A stretch of DNA of 7,147 nt from an uncultured Lachnospiraceae bacterium (GTDB lineage: Bacteria > Bacillota > Clostridia > Lachnospirales > Lachnospiraceae): positions 1 through 7,147 of the forward strand of contig CAMWLB010000155.1 in the NCBI GenBank assembly GCA_947174985.1, given 5' to 3'. This document shows, one piece after another, positions 1-5,478 of this stretch. A program made the position numbers and the translations under genes. Under the pieces are notes generated by a model, which was not told where the DNA came from, searched no databases, and was given only the letters and a program-made list of their open reading frames with translations. The number at the start of each line of letters is the position of its first letter. Position 1 is the first letter of the stretch.

Positions 1-197
1 ATATAGGTCCCGCTCGTCGGTACATCAAGACAGCCTAAAATGTTCATCAGCGTCGATTTGCCCGAACCGGACTGCCCTATGATTGCAACAAACTCTCCCT
101 CCTCGACAGAGACATTTACATGATCCAAAGCTCTTACTTCGTTTTCACCCGGGTTGTATATTTTACATACGTCCCGTATTTCTACCAGCGCGCTCAT
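1..197 (-). CDS. ABC transporter ATP-binding protein, MacB/LolD type (partial, N-terminus)
   Basis: This is the first 65 codons of an ABC ATPase that continues past the left edge. It should bind and hydrolyse ATP on the cytoplasmic face to drive a membrane permease. The visible part has the usual start of the family: a first beta strand (LVEIRDVCKIY), an A-loop region near Y14, then the Walker A loop GQSGSGKST at residues 41-49, followed by LMNILGCLD and P60-TSG. The LGCLD-x-P-TSG wording after Walker A is typical of the MacB/LolD/SalX group, which pairs with FtsX-like permeases in peptide or drug export and cell-envelope stress. The ATG at 197 is supported by a GGAGG just upstream (rc of about 203-207). 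It lies 65 bp after the acetyltransferase gene, the largest gap in the minus-strand series, so it could have its own promoter; I found no convincing one. Walker B, signature motif and the permease are outside the window, so the substrate is unknown. Confidence 0.93.
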   Translation of the reverse strand, partial: MSALVEIRDVCKIYNPGENEVRALDHVNVSVEEGEFVAIIGQSGSGKSTLMNILGCLDVPTSGTY

Positions 198-262
198 GTT
201 TTCCTCCATTCCGTCCTTTACTTTTTAGCTTAATTTTATCAGGAAATTTTTTCAATAGCTGC

Positions 263-787
263 CTATAACGGAATCCAATAACGCTGCGTGGTATGTCCAT
301 CCTCTTCCACTTCATTTTCCAATACGCCGCCATTGCGAATGATGGATTTCGCCGAACCGATATTATCTTTGTCACAGCATATCAGGACTTTATCGATGCC
401 AAGTTTTTTGCATTCGTCCAATGCCAGGGCAATCATTGCTGTCGCATAGCCCTTTCTTCTTTCACCCGGCCTGATTCCATCGCCTATATGACCGCCGGTT
501 TTTAATAGTTCATCATTTAAATAGTGGCGAATGTTGACGGCTCCTACAAAAATATTTCTGTCTTTATCAAGACAAAACAGAGTTGTATCAGGAACCCAGC
601 CATTTTCATTCCCTTCCTTTGTATCAAGGTTTTTCAGATAATTGTCAAAATCCTGAAAATCATTTGCCCATATTTTCCATGGAGACATATCCATATGATT
701 TACGATAATATCGTTCTTCCATTCCGTCAGCATTTCAAATAGCTGTTCCTTATATGCACTGGTTAATTTTACAAGTTCAATGTTCAT
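263..787 (-). CDS. GNAT family N-acetyltransferase
   Basis: A 174-residue protein of normal GNAT length, expected to move an acetyl group from acetyl-CoA to a small molecule or protein amine in the cytoplasm. Motif A is clear: strand HIGDGIRP (100-107) followed by the pyrophosphate-binding loop ERRKGYAT (109-116), which fits R/Q-x-x-G-x-G/A, then the helix MIALALDECKKLG. Motif B follows as strand KVLICCDKDN (133-142) and NIGSAKSIIRNGG (142-154). The C-terminal half is strongly conserved-looking, while the N-terminal half, which sets the acceptor, gives no clue. I chose the ATG at 787 because GGAGAAGGAGA lies directly upstream; the in-frame start at 805 would add six residues ahead of that site. 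The start overlaps the stop of the preceding gene as ATGA (784-787), implying translational coupling. Similar stand-alone GNATs act in drug or metabolite modification, but no specific substrate can be named. Confidence 0.93.
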   Translation of the reverse strand: MNIELVKLTSAYKEQLFEMLTEWKNDIIVNHMDMSPWKIWANDFQDFDNYLKNLDTKEGNENGWVPDTTLFCLDKDRNIFVGAVNIRHYLNDELLKTGGHIGDGIRPGERRKGYATAMIALALDECKKLGIDKVLICCDKDNIGSAKSIIRNGGVLENEVEEDGHTTQRYWIPL

Positions 788-1764
788 TTCTCCTTCTCCT
801 CCCATACTTCCGGGAAATGGCTCTGCAGAAAAATGCTCATGGCGTGCTTCGGCTGCTCTTTCAGATTATATTGCAGCATGTCCTCCCTTAACGCGGATAC
901 AGCCATATTTATTTCCTTTTCAGAAATTTCCTGACGGGACTTTACGCGAAAACGCCCTGCTTTTTCCTGTTCTTTAAAAAATGCATACAAATCAGGAATT
1001 TCCGATACCGTATCCACCTTCACCGGCTCCGTGCAGGTGTAAGCGCAGTTTATCTGCGTCGGCTGCTCCGTGCCCTGCACATCATGGCACGCATATAGAA
1101 ATCCCCGCTTCCCTTTGTAAATATCGGCAAATGCATTTTCATAGTATTCAGAATAAACCACCGCTCCATCCTTTGCAAAACCGTAGGGATAGAAACTAAA
1201 AGGCTTTGGCACCGGCTTGACCGCATACAGCAGCGCCACCAGCGGATTATCCGCAAAATACAGGTAAGGCCTGCCGTGTTCCGACAAAAAAGGCTTTAAT
1301 TCCGTCAGCCCTCCCACAGGACTTCCATGGTACAAAAAAGACCTGAAATCAACATCATACCTCGTTCCATGTGAGAGCAGAACCCCATCCGTCAGCGTAA
1401 TGCAGAGAATACAGGTATTGATATCACTAAAATCTGTGTGCCCGTTGTCAATCCATTCTGCAAACACTTTTCTTAATTTTTCTGCCATTGCAGCATTTTC
1501 CGCTTTGCCGAAATACCCAAGACTGCTGCCTGTCCCATGCGCCGTAAACCACTCGCCCGCTATCGCCACATTCGGATTTTTCTCTATCTGCTGCATTTTA
1601 GTCGAAAGCGCATGAGTAATGACATAAAATGCCCTGTCTTCATAATATCCGTTCACATAGCGGACATGCGGCAGTCCGTTTTCCATGGTTGCCAGCGCAA
1701 TCACACTGTCTTTGCCAAAACGTTCTACGATAATCTTTTCTACTTCCGGATTTAAGTTTTTCAT
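784..1764 (-). CDS. Pyridoxamine 5'-phosphate oxidase-like flavin domain joined to an Arr-like ADP-ribosyltransferase domain
   Basis: A 326-residue open frame with two parts. Residues 1-140 are a complete small PNPOx-like split-barrel protein: VIALATMENGLPHVRYV (21-37), FYVITHALSTKMQQIEKNP (46-64), VAIAGEWFTAHG (66-77), and the ending LLSHGTRYDVDF (129-140), where stand-alone members of this family normally stop. Such proteins bind FMN or F420-like cofactors; the substrate is unknown. After a two-residue link (RS) comes a second domain, 143-326, opening with LYHGS (144-148). It then shows YLYF (167-170), a helix with A177/A181, GFLYAC (221-226), PTQ (235-237) and YTCTEP (242-247). This order matches, from memory, the rifampin ADP-ribosyltransferase Arr (YHGT, IYF, PTQ, Y-x-C-EP), with H146 and Y169 in the NAD-binding positions; the third catalytic acid is uncertain (D228 is a candidate). 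The ATG at 1764 sits 12 nt after AAGGAG; an upstream in-frame start at 1803 lies inside the VOC remnant. It ends in an ATGA overlap with the acetyltransferase. The fusion may be a deletion product. Confidence 0.8.
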   Translation of the reverse strand: MKNLNPEVEKIIVERFGKDSVIALATMENGLPHVRYVNGYYEDRAFYVITHALSTKMQQIEKNPNVAIAGEWFTAHGTGSSLGYFGKAENAAMAEKLRKVFAEWIDNGHTDFSDINTCILCITLTDGVLLSHGTRYDVDFRSFLYHGSPVGGLTELKPFLSEHGRPYLYFADNPLVALLYAVKPVPKPFSFYPYGFAKDGAVVYSEYYENAFADIYKGKRGFLYACHDVQGTEQPTQINCAYTCTEPVKVDTVSEIPDLYAFFKEQEKAGRFRVKSRQEISEKEINMAVSALREDMLQYNLKEQPKHAMSIFLQSHFPEVWEEKEK

Positions 1765-1780
1765 TTTTTCATTTTTCTCC

Positions 1781-1912
1781 TTACATTGGTGTTCCCACCT
1801 CAATCAAATTGCCATCATTGTCCAGTACCATGTCGAGACCGAACAATTCATGATAAAACTGCTTTGATTTTTCAATGTCCTTCACAACAATCAATATATT
1901 TTTTAATTTCAT
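1781..1912 (-). pseudogene. VOC/glyoxalase-family protein, internally deleted remnant (43 codons)
   Basis: The frame runs from ATG at 1912 to TAA at 1781-1783. Residues 1-30 are a textbook start of a VOC (glyoxalase/bleomycin resistance/dioxygenase) protein: LKNILIVVKDIEKSKQFYHE followed by LFGLDMVL. Intact members are about 110-140 residues. Here residues 31-35 (DNDGN) run straight into LIEVGTPM and a stop. In full-length relatives, as I recall them, LIEVGT follows a DPDG motif near the C-terminus, close to the metal-binding glutamate. The simplest reading is that the middle of the gene, roughly two thirds of it, was deleted between two similar D-x-DGN stretches near 1808-1822. The product would lack most of the fold and the metal site, so it is almost certainly non-functional. 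An AGGAG at 1923-1927 supports the start, which overlaps the stop of the reading frame before it as ATGA (1909-1912). Confidence 0.82.
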
Positions 1913-2025
1913 CCGTCTTTATCTCCTGCTTCAGAACACCATTGTTCCCATAGGGCATCATATATCTGATTCAGTCTATTTACAATTTCCTTATTCACTT
2001 CTATTATTTTGTCCAAAAACTGCGT
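1909..2025 (-). pseudogene. C-terminal tail of an unrecognised gene, fused to the broken phosphotransferase remnant
   Basis: Immediately after the phosphotransferase remnant breaks off, a different minus-strand frame stays open for 38 codons and ends in TGA at 1909-1911. It begins around TQFLDKIIEVNKEIVNRL and ends EQWCSEAGDKDG. The composition is charged and helical, like a genuine protein end, and its stop overlaps the VOC start as ATGA, the arrangement expected for two intact neighbouring operon genes. The frame has no start codon or ribosome binding site of its own. I read it as the surviving C-terminus of a gene that once stood between the phosphotransferase and the VOC gene, with the rest lost by deletion. 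I do not recognise the family. An alternative is that this is the frameshifted, divergent end of the phosphotransferase itself, but the phosphotransferase C-terminal helices are much longer than this. Confidence 0.5.
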
Positions 2026-2027
2026 TC

Positions 2028-2578
2028 CCCGATTCCCATCCAGTCAATATCAATGACTCCCGATACATGCCCATTATGAATGAGCAGATTTTTAGTGCTG
2101 ATGTCATCGAGATATGCAAACGGCCTGATATTTAGAAAATAGTCTTTCAAAACATCTTTTTCTGATTTTAACCGTTCCACTTTTTCAATGTCAAAATACC
2201 CGTTTTTTCCGATTCTCACCCTCGCTCTGTCAAGCATTTCATCTATATACTGTATCCATGACCAGTTTCCGTCAATCCGGAATATACCAATCCTATATCT
2301 TTTCCTTCGATAAAATTTAAAATAAGATACTGATAATTCCCTCACTTTCCATTTAACAAAACCTTGGGAACCAAAATGTTCAGTGCAGACAATTCGTTGA
2401 GCCAGTAAATCGTATCCGCATACGCATTTTCCTCCATGCTGCACCTGAAAACATATTTTATATTATCGCACGTAACAATGTAAGCATGGTTTCCGATTCC
2501 AACTGCGCAACGCTCTATCTTTTGAGGGGTGCAGTGCGTAAAATCCTGAAATATTTCGGAAATATCTTTGCTGTCCAT
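2028..2578 (-). pseudogene. Aminoglycoside phosphotransferase (APH)-family gene, broken by a stop codon, an internal deletion and C-terminal loss
   Basis: Intact relatives are about 260-300 residues and phosphorylate aminoglycosides or other hydroxyl substrates using a kinase-like fold. The N-lobe reads from ATG 2578 (AGGAAGG upstream): IVTCDNIKYVFRCSMEEN is the strand pair with the ATP-binding region, then YWLNELSALNILVPKVLLNGK, then TGA at 2342-2344. The same frame continues without interruption as GNYQYLILNFIEGKDIGLVY to about 2270, so the TGA is an in-frame nonsense codon. Near 2264-2273 the coding frame changes, and about 30 residues appear missing before NWSWIQYIDEMLDRARVRIG. The catalytic region survives: YLDDISTKNLLIHNG (catalytic-loop equivalent, normally H-G-D-x-x-x-x-N; here LDDISTKN) and VIDIDWMGIG (metal-binding D). 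After GIG at 2028 the rest of the C-lobe is absent. The first start at TTG 2596 is not needed. Function is surely lost. Confidence 0.85.
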
Positions 2579-2596
2579 AGCGGCCTTCCTTCCCAA

Positions 2597-3247
2597 CTAC
2601 AAAACAAACATCAGCCATAAAATCGGAAAAGCCTTCCTCACGTCCCTGTTTACCAGCAGATACACACTTCCAAAGGCAAGCCCCGCAATCATGCATACAA
2701 TTCCCGTCCAGATATCTTTTGTTAAAAAATGTGCTGCGCCCCATGTCATTGCCACGAGAATGCCGCCATAGGGTATATTTTCCCTTTGAAACCACTTTTC
2801 ACACGCTTTCTGCCCAAATATCAAAATCAGCATGAATAGAATCGTTTCAAAAATGTAATACAAGTATTGAAAAATGAATTTTACCGGGCCGTTTGCATAA
2901 AATTCTTTGATTACCTTACTGCCGTTCCAGTCTATGTAGGAAATTATCAGGCTCATAATGACAAATGCCACTACTAACAGCCACTGCCAGACTGCCATTT
3001 TCGCCCCCTTCTGCAGCAAATCAAAATCATACTTTTTCTTTGCCAGTTTCTGCAGCCCAAAACCCACGCCGCCCCACAAAATACAGGTAAAAGTCCAGTG
3101 CAAAATGTTTTGTAAGTCAGACCACTCCCTCATCGAAGTACCATACAAAACCGGCTCTATCACAAAGGCAAGCAGCAGCTCCAGTCCCAACCCTGCAAAT
3201 GCCAATAATGCCAATACCAGAAAATTCGTTCCTGTTACTTTTTTCAT
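2597..3247 (-). CDS. CPBP/Abi-like integral membrane protein with degenerate protease motifs
   Basis: A 216-residue, highly hydrophobic protein with about six or seven predicted membrane spans (roughly 8-30, 48-66, 86-105, 124-145, 162-178, 180-198 and 206-216). The C-terminal half resembles CPBP (CAAX protease and bacteriocin-processing) proteins: MTWGAAHF (167-174) matches the motif that carries a catalytic histidine (H173), and AGLAFGSVYLL (188-198) matches the following G-x-x-x-G helix. The first motif, normally E-E-x-x-x-R, is represented at best by the single E134 in YIFETILF, and a third-motif histidine is not apparent, so peptidase activity is doubtful. Members of this family process prenylated proteins or peptides, give self-immunity to bacteriocins, or have unknown roles. 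ATG 3247 is 5 bp after the ogt stop with AAAGGG overlapping the end of that gene. The stop TAG at 2597-2599 is 18 bp before the phosphotransferase start. Confidence 0.78.
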   Translation of the reverse strand: MKKVTGTNFLVLALLAFAGLGLELLLAFVIEPVLYGTSMREWSDLQNILHWTFTCILWGGVGFGLQKLAKKKYDFDLLQKGAKMAVWQWLLVVAFVIMSLIISYIDWNGSKVIKEFYANGPVKFIFQYLYYIFETILFMLILIFGQKACEKWFQRENIPYGGILVAMTWGAAHFLTKDIWTGIVCMIAGLAFGSVYLLVNRDVRKAFPILWLMFVL

Positions 3248-3252
3248 ACCAA

Positions 3253-3732
3253 TCAGCCCTTTCCTTTTTCCAAATCCAAAAGAAATTTTTTTACCTTCGT
3301 GCCGCAGGCAAATCCGTCAATACTTCCATTTTTATGAATCACCCTGTGGCAGGGCACTATAATCAAAATCGGATTTCTGCCGTTCGCCTGCCCCACTGCG
3401 CGAACCGCCCCCCGGTTTCCAATCCCGACGGCAATATCCTCATAGCTCCTTGTTTCGCCGTAAGGTATCTTCTGCAGCTCCTGCCATACACGCTGCTGAA
3501 ACGCTGTCCCTTTCCCCTTTAACGGCAGGTCAAATTTCACCCGCTTTCCCGCAAAATATTCATTGAGCTGCGTGTATGCCTCGTACAGCAAATCCGAATG
3601 TTTCGCAAAATTCTGCAGCGGGAGCATACTGTCCGTATTCTCCCGCTGCAGGCAGAGCCTTGTCAGACTGCCATCTTCCTCACAAATTTTCAATATACCG
3701 ATAGGACTTTGAAAAACGTAACGATTTTCCAT
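3253..3732 (-). CDS. ogt: Methylated-DNA--[protein]-cysteine S-methyltransferase (MGMT/Ogt)
   Basis: A 159-residue suicide repair enzyme that takes methyl or alkyl groups from O6-alkylguanine (and O4-alkylthymine) in DNA onto its own cysteine. The active site IIVPCHRVIH is at 124-133, with C128 as the acceptor and H129 in its relay. GAVRAVGQANGRNP (108-121) carries the DNA-intercalating arginine R111 and the Asn hinge N117; FQQRVWQELQKIPYGETRSY (78-97) is the helix-turn-helix entry with the conserved tyrosine; E155 near the end completes the usual relay. Length and domain order are standard, so it looks functional. One small oddity is GFACG (140-144) where the family usually has GYAGG. ATG 3732 has GAGGAAGG upstream, inside the end of the diguanylate cyclase gene, only 6 bp before this start. 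There is no Ada-type regulatory domain here, so any induction would come from the shared transcript. Confidence 0.96.
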   Translation of the reverse strand: MENRYVFQSPIGILKICEEDGSLTRLCLQRENTDSMLPLQNFAKHSDLLYEAYTQLNEYFAGKRVKFDLPLKGKGTAFQQRVWQELQKIPYGETRSYEDIAVGIGNRGAVRAVGQANGRNPILIIVPCHRVIHKNGSIDGFACGTKVKKFLLDLEKGKG

Positions 3733-3738
3733 TTTGAT

Positions 3739-5325
3739 TCAACCTTCCTCTTTATCATAGACCCAACAACGTCCACGTCCATTTTTCTTCGCCTGATAAA
3801 GTGCTATATCGCTTTGTTTGAGGAGCATATCAATATCTTCCTGACTGTCATGGCTTTGTGTGATACCAACACTGGCTGACAACATGCGAAGGTTTTCTGC
3901 AGCCGCATAGGTACTGCATAATTTATCCAGCAGCGTTTGTGCACCCTGTTCCAGTTCCTGAATGGAACAGCTTCCTATCCGAAGAATCAAAAATTCATCG
4001 CCGCCCATGCGCACAACCAAATCGTTTGGAAAACACTCCTGCAGCAAACGGGAAGTAATCATCAGCGCCTCGTCACCTGTTTGATGTCCATAAGTATCAT
4101 TCACATTCTTAAAATGATCCAAATCCACACTCAAAAGGCTGAGCTTCTTTCCTGTACAATGCTCCTGAACATATTCGTAAAGATAACGTCTATTGTATAA
4201 TCCTGTCAAAAAATCCGTATTGGCATTTTGCACGATTTGTGCTTCCAGCTGCCGTTCTATTGTTACATCCCGGAAAATACATATCTGACCGGTCACATTG
4301 CCTAAGAAATCACAAATATCGTCTTTGCGAAGCTCCATTATCTTCTGGTTATTATTTGGTGACTTGGTGACAGCTTCTTTGAATCCCTCTTTGTTGACCA
4401 TACGTTCCGGCAGAAATGTGCACTCTGCCCAATCATCATAAAATGTATCAATCACATCTTCCTTAAGAATGTTAAAGGTTTCCTCAAATTTGGGATTGAC
4501 TTCCAAAATTTTTCCATCCTTATCCCGGATAAGAACCGCATAGGGCATACTGTTTAAAAGAATTTTATTTTCCGCATACATATTTTCCAGATCGGTAATA
4601 TCATGTCCATACCCTACCGTTCCAAGAACATTATGGTTTCTGTCATAAAGCGGTGATTTGAAGGTGATGAACTGGCGCATCCCTTTTTGTCCCTTTACCT
4701 GCTCTGTAAACTGCATCCTATGCCCTTTCGCAATTACAGCATCCTCTGTCTGTCTGCATATATCTGCTCCGCTGTTTGGATCGTCCGGAGAAACACCCCA
4801 GATATAGCAGTGGTCCCGCCCGGTAACATCTTGCTTGTTTTTCCCTACAATAGAGCAAAATTCTTGGTTGACAAAAGTGTGCGTTCCATCCAGCGTCTTA
4901 ATCCATAACATATCCGGAATGTTATCCGTTATTGCACTTAAGCAAGTATTTGAAAGATACAAATCCTCTGCCAATTTTATCTTTTCCAGCAAATGACGGA
5001 AACGAATGGCTATCCGGTCATAGTGAAACGGTCTTTCCCAAAAGTCATCTGTTGCCCCTAATTCTGTCATATCAAAATTTTTTATCGAATCTGCATCGGC
5101 ACAGAAAATCAGCGCCCTATTTACTTTGCAATTTTCCCGCAGTGCAGACGGCATGCCAGGCAAGTCCCACACCAAAATATCATTTTCCGGCAGTCGGGAA
5201 ATGTCAGCGATATCAGAACTCTCAATTTCATGCTTAAAACCCTCTAACGGACAGATGCTGCGGATAATTTCTTCCAGATGCGTATCTTTACTAAATATGG
5301 ATATTTTTAAATTATAACAATACAT
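3739..5325 (-). CDS. Diguanylate cyclase: pseudo-receiver, two PAS domains and GGDEF
   Basis: A 528-residue cytoplasmic protein without membrane spans, expected to make cyclic di-GMP from two GTP. Residues 5-115 look like a response-regulator receiver: D54 in LVWD is at the phospho-acceptor position, but the acidic pair (SKD instead of DD) and the lysine (R98 before P99) are not standard, so phosphorylation is doubtful. PAS 1 spans about 127-245 (NIPDMLWIKTLDG, FVNQEFCSIVG, YGHDITD) and PAS 2 about 252-360 (PYAVLIRDKDGKILEVN, FRDVTIE). The GGDEF domain starts at about 369 with NTDFLTGLYNRR, then DLDHFKNVNDTYGHQTGDEAL (metal and GTP contacts) and RMGGDEFLIL with an intact GGDEF at 441-445. The inhibitory I-site, normally R-x-x-D five residues ahead, reads FPND (432-435), so product inhibition is probably weak or absent. 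No EAL domain is attached. The ATG at 5325 is 9 nt after AAAGG; an overlapping ATG at 5330 is out of frame. It heads the minus-strand series. Confidence 0.95.
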   Translation of the reverse strand: MYCYNLKISIFSKDTHLEEIIRSICPLEGFKHEIESSDIADISRLPENDILVWDLPGMPSALRENCKVNRALIFCADADSIKNFDMTELGATDDFWERPFHYDRIAIRFRHLLEKIKLAEDLYLSNTCLSAITDNIPDMLWIKTLDGTHTFVNQEFCSIVGKNKQDVTGRDHCYIWGVSPDDPNSGADICRQTEDAVIAKGHRMQFTEQVKGQKGMRQFITFKSPLYDRNHNVLGTVGYGHDITDLENMYAENKILLNSMPYAVLIRDKDGKILEVNPKFEETFNILKEDVIDTFYDDWAECTFLPERMVNKEGFKEAVTKSPNNNQKIMELRKDDICDFLGNVTGQICIFRDVTIERQLEAQIVQNANTDFLTGLYNRRYLYEYVQEHCTGKKLSLLSVDLDHFKNVNDTYGHQTGDEALMITSRLLQECFPNDLVVRMGGDEFLILRIGSCSIQELEQGAQTLLDKLCSTYAAAENLRMLSASVGITQSHDSQEDIDMLLKQSDIALYQAKKNGRGRCWVYDKEEG

Positions 5326-5360
5326 ATCATATTTCCTTTCTCCCGACTATAGATAATTTT

Positions 5361-5389
5361 ATTATATAGGCTGACCGCTTTAAAAGCAA
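5361..5389 (-). promoter_or_regulatory. Sigma-A-type promoter for the diguanylate cyclase operon
   Basis: On the minus strand TTGCTT (5384-5389) and a perfect TATAAT (5361-5366) are separated by exactly 17 bp. Transcription would start near 5354, giving a leader of about 30 nt that holds AAAGG (5335-5339). The -10 is perfect and the -35 weak, so an activator or moderate constitutive expression is possible. It is the only good promoter found ahead of the whole minus-strand gene series. Confidence 0.75.
5377..5387. repeat. Short inverted repeat GCTTT-A-AAAGC over the -35 region
   Basis: Perfect 5-bp arms around a single central A. It overlaps the -35 hexamer and upstream spacer of the diguanylate cyclase promoter, where a repressor operator would often lie. 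It is short and AT-rich enough to arise by chance, and no regulator gene is present in the window. Confidence 0.3.
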
Positions 5390-5428
5390 TAAAATCAAAC
5401 GTCAGAAATAGCTAAATTTACTCCTTTA

Positions 5429-5437
5429 TGGTATAAT
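5429..5437 (+). promoter_or_regulatory. Extended -10 promoter for the hydrolase and TIM-barrel genes
   Basis: TGG-TATAAT (5429-5437) is a TGn extended -10 with a perfect TATAAT hexamer. Seventeen bp upstream only a poor -35 (TAGCTA, 5409-5414) is seen, which suits an extended -10 promoter. Transcription would begin near 5444, leaving a leader of about 35 nt with GAAGG (5465-5469) 9 nt before the ATG. It is divergent from, and about 65 bp from, the minus-strand -10. Confidence 0.7.
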
Positions 5438-5478
5438 ATCCTAAAATGCTTTGGCAAGATTGGCGAAGGTAAGAAAAA

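Noticed and set aside
198..262. Possible terminator or promoter between the acetyltransferase and ABC ATPase genes
   Set aside because: No stable hairpin followed by a U-run is visible, and the TTGAAA on the minus strand has no acceptable -10 at the right distance.
2463..2795. A 110-codon minus-strand open frame across the CPBP-like/phosphotransferase junction
   Set aside because: It overlaps the well-supported ends of two family-recognisable frames and its own translation has no domain character; it is a shadow.
3198..3222. Direct repeat of an AATGCCAATA-like unit
   Set aside because: Only two or three imperfect short units inside the start of the CPBP-like gene, encoding LALLAFAG; a by-product of hydrophobic coding sequence.
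2958..3362. A 134-codon plus-strand open frame opposite the CPBP-like gene and ogt
   Set aside because: It is antisense to two coherent genes, has low-complexity Ser/Pro/Lys composition and no ribosome binding site.
5390..5470. Possible c-di-GMP or other riboswitch in the divergent region
   Set aside because: Both predicted leaders are only about 30-35 nt, too short for a riboswitch, and no conserved aptamer core was seen.
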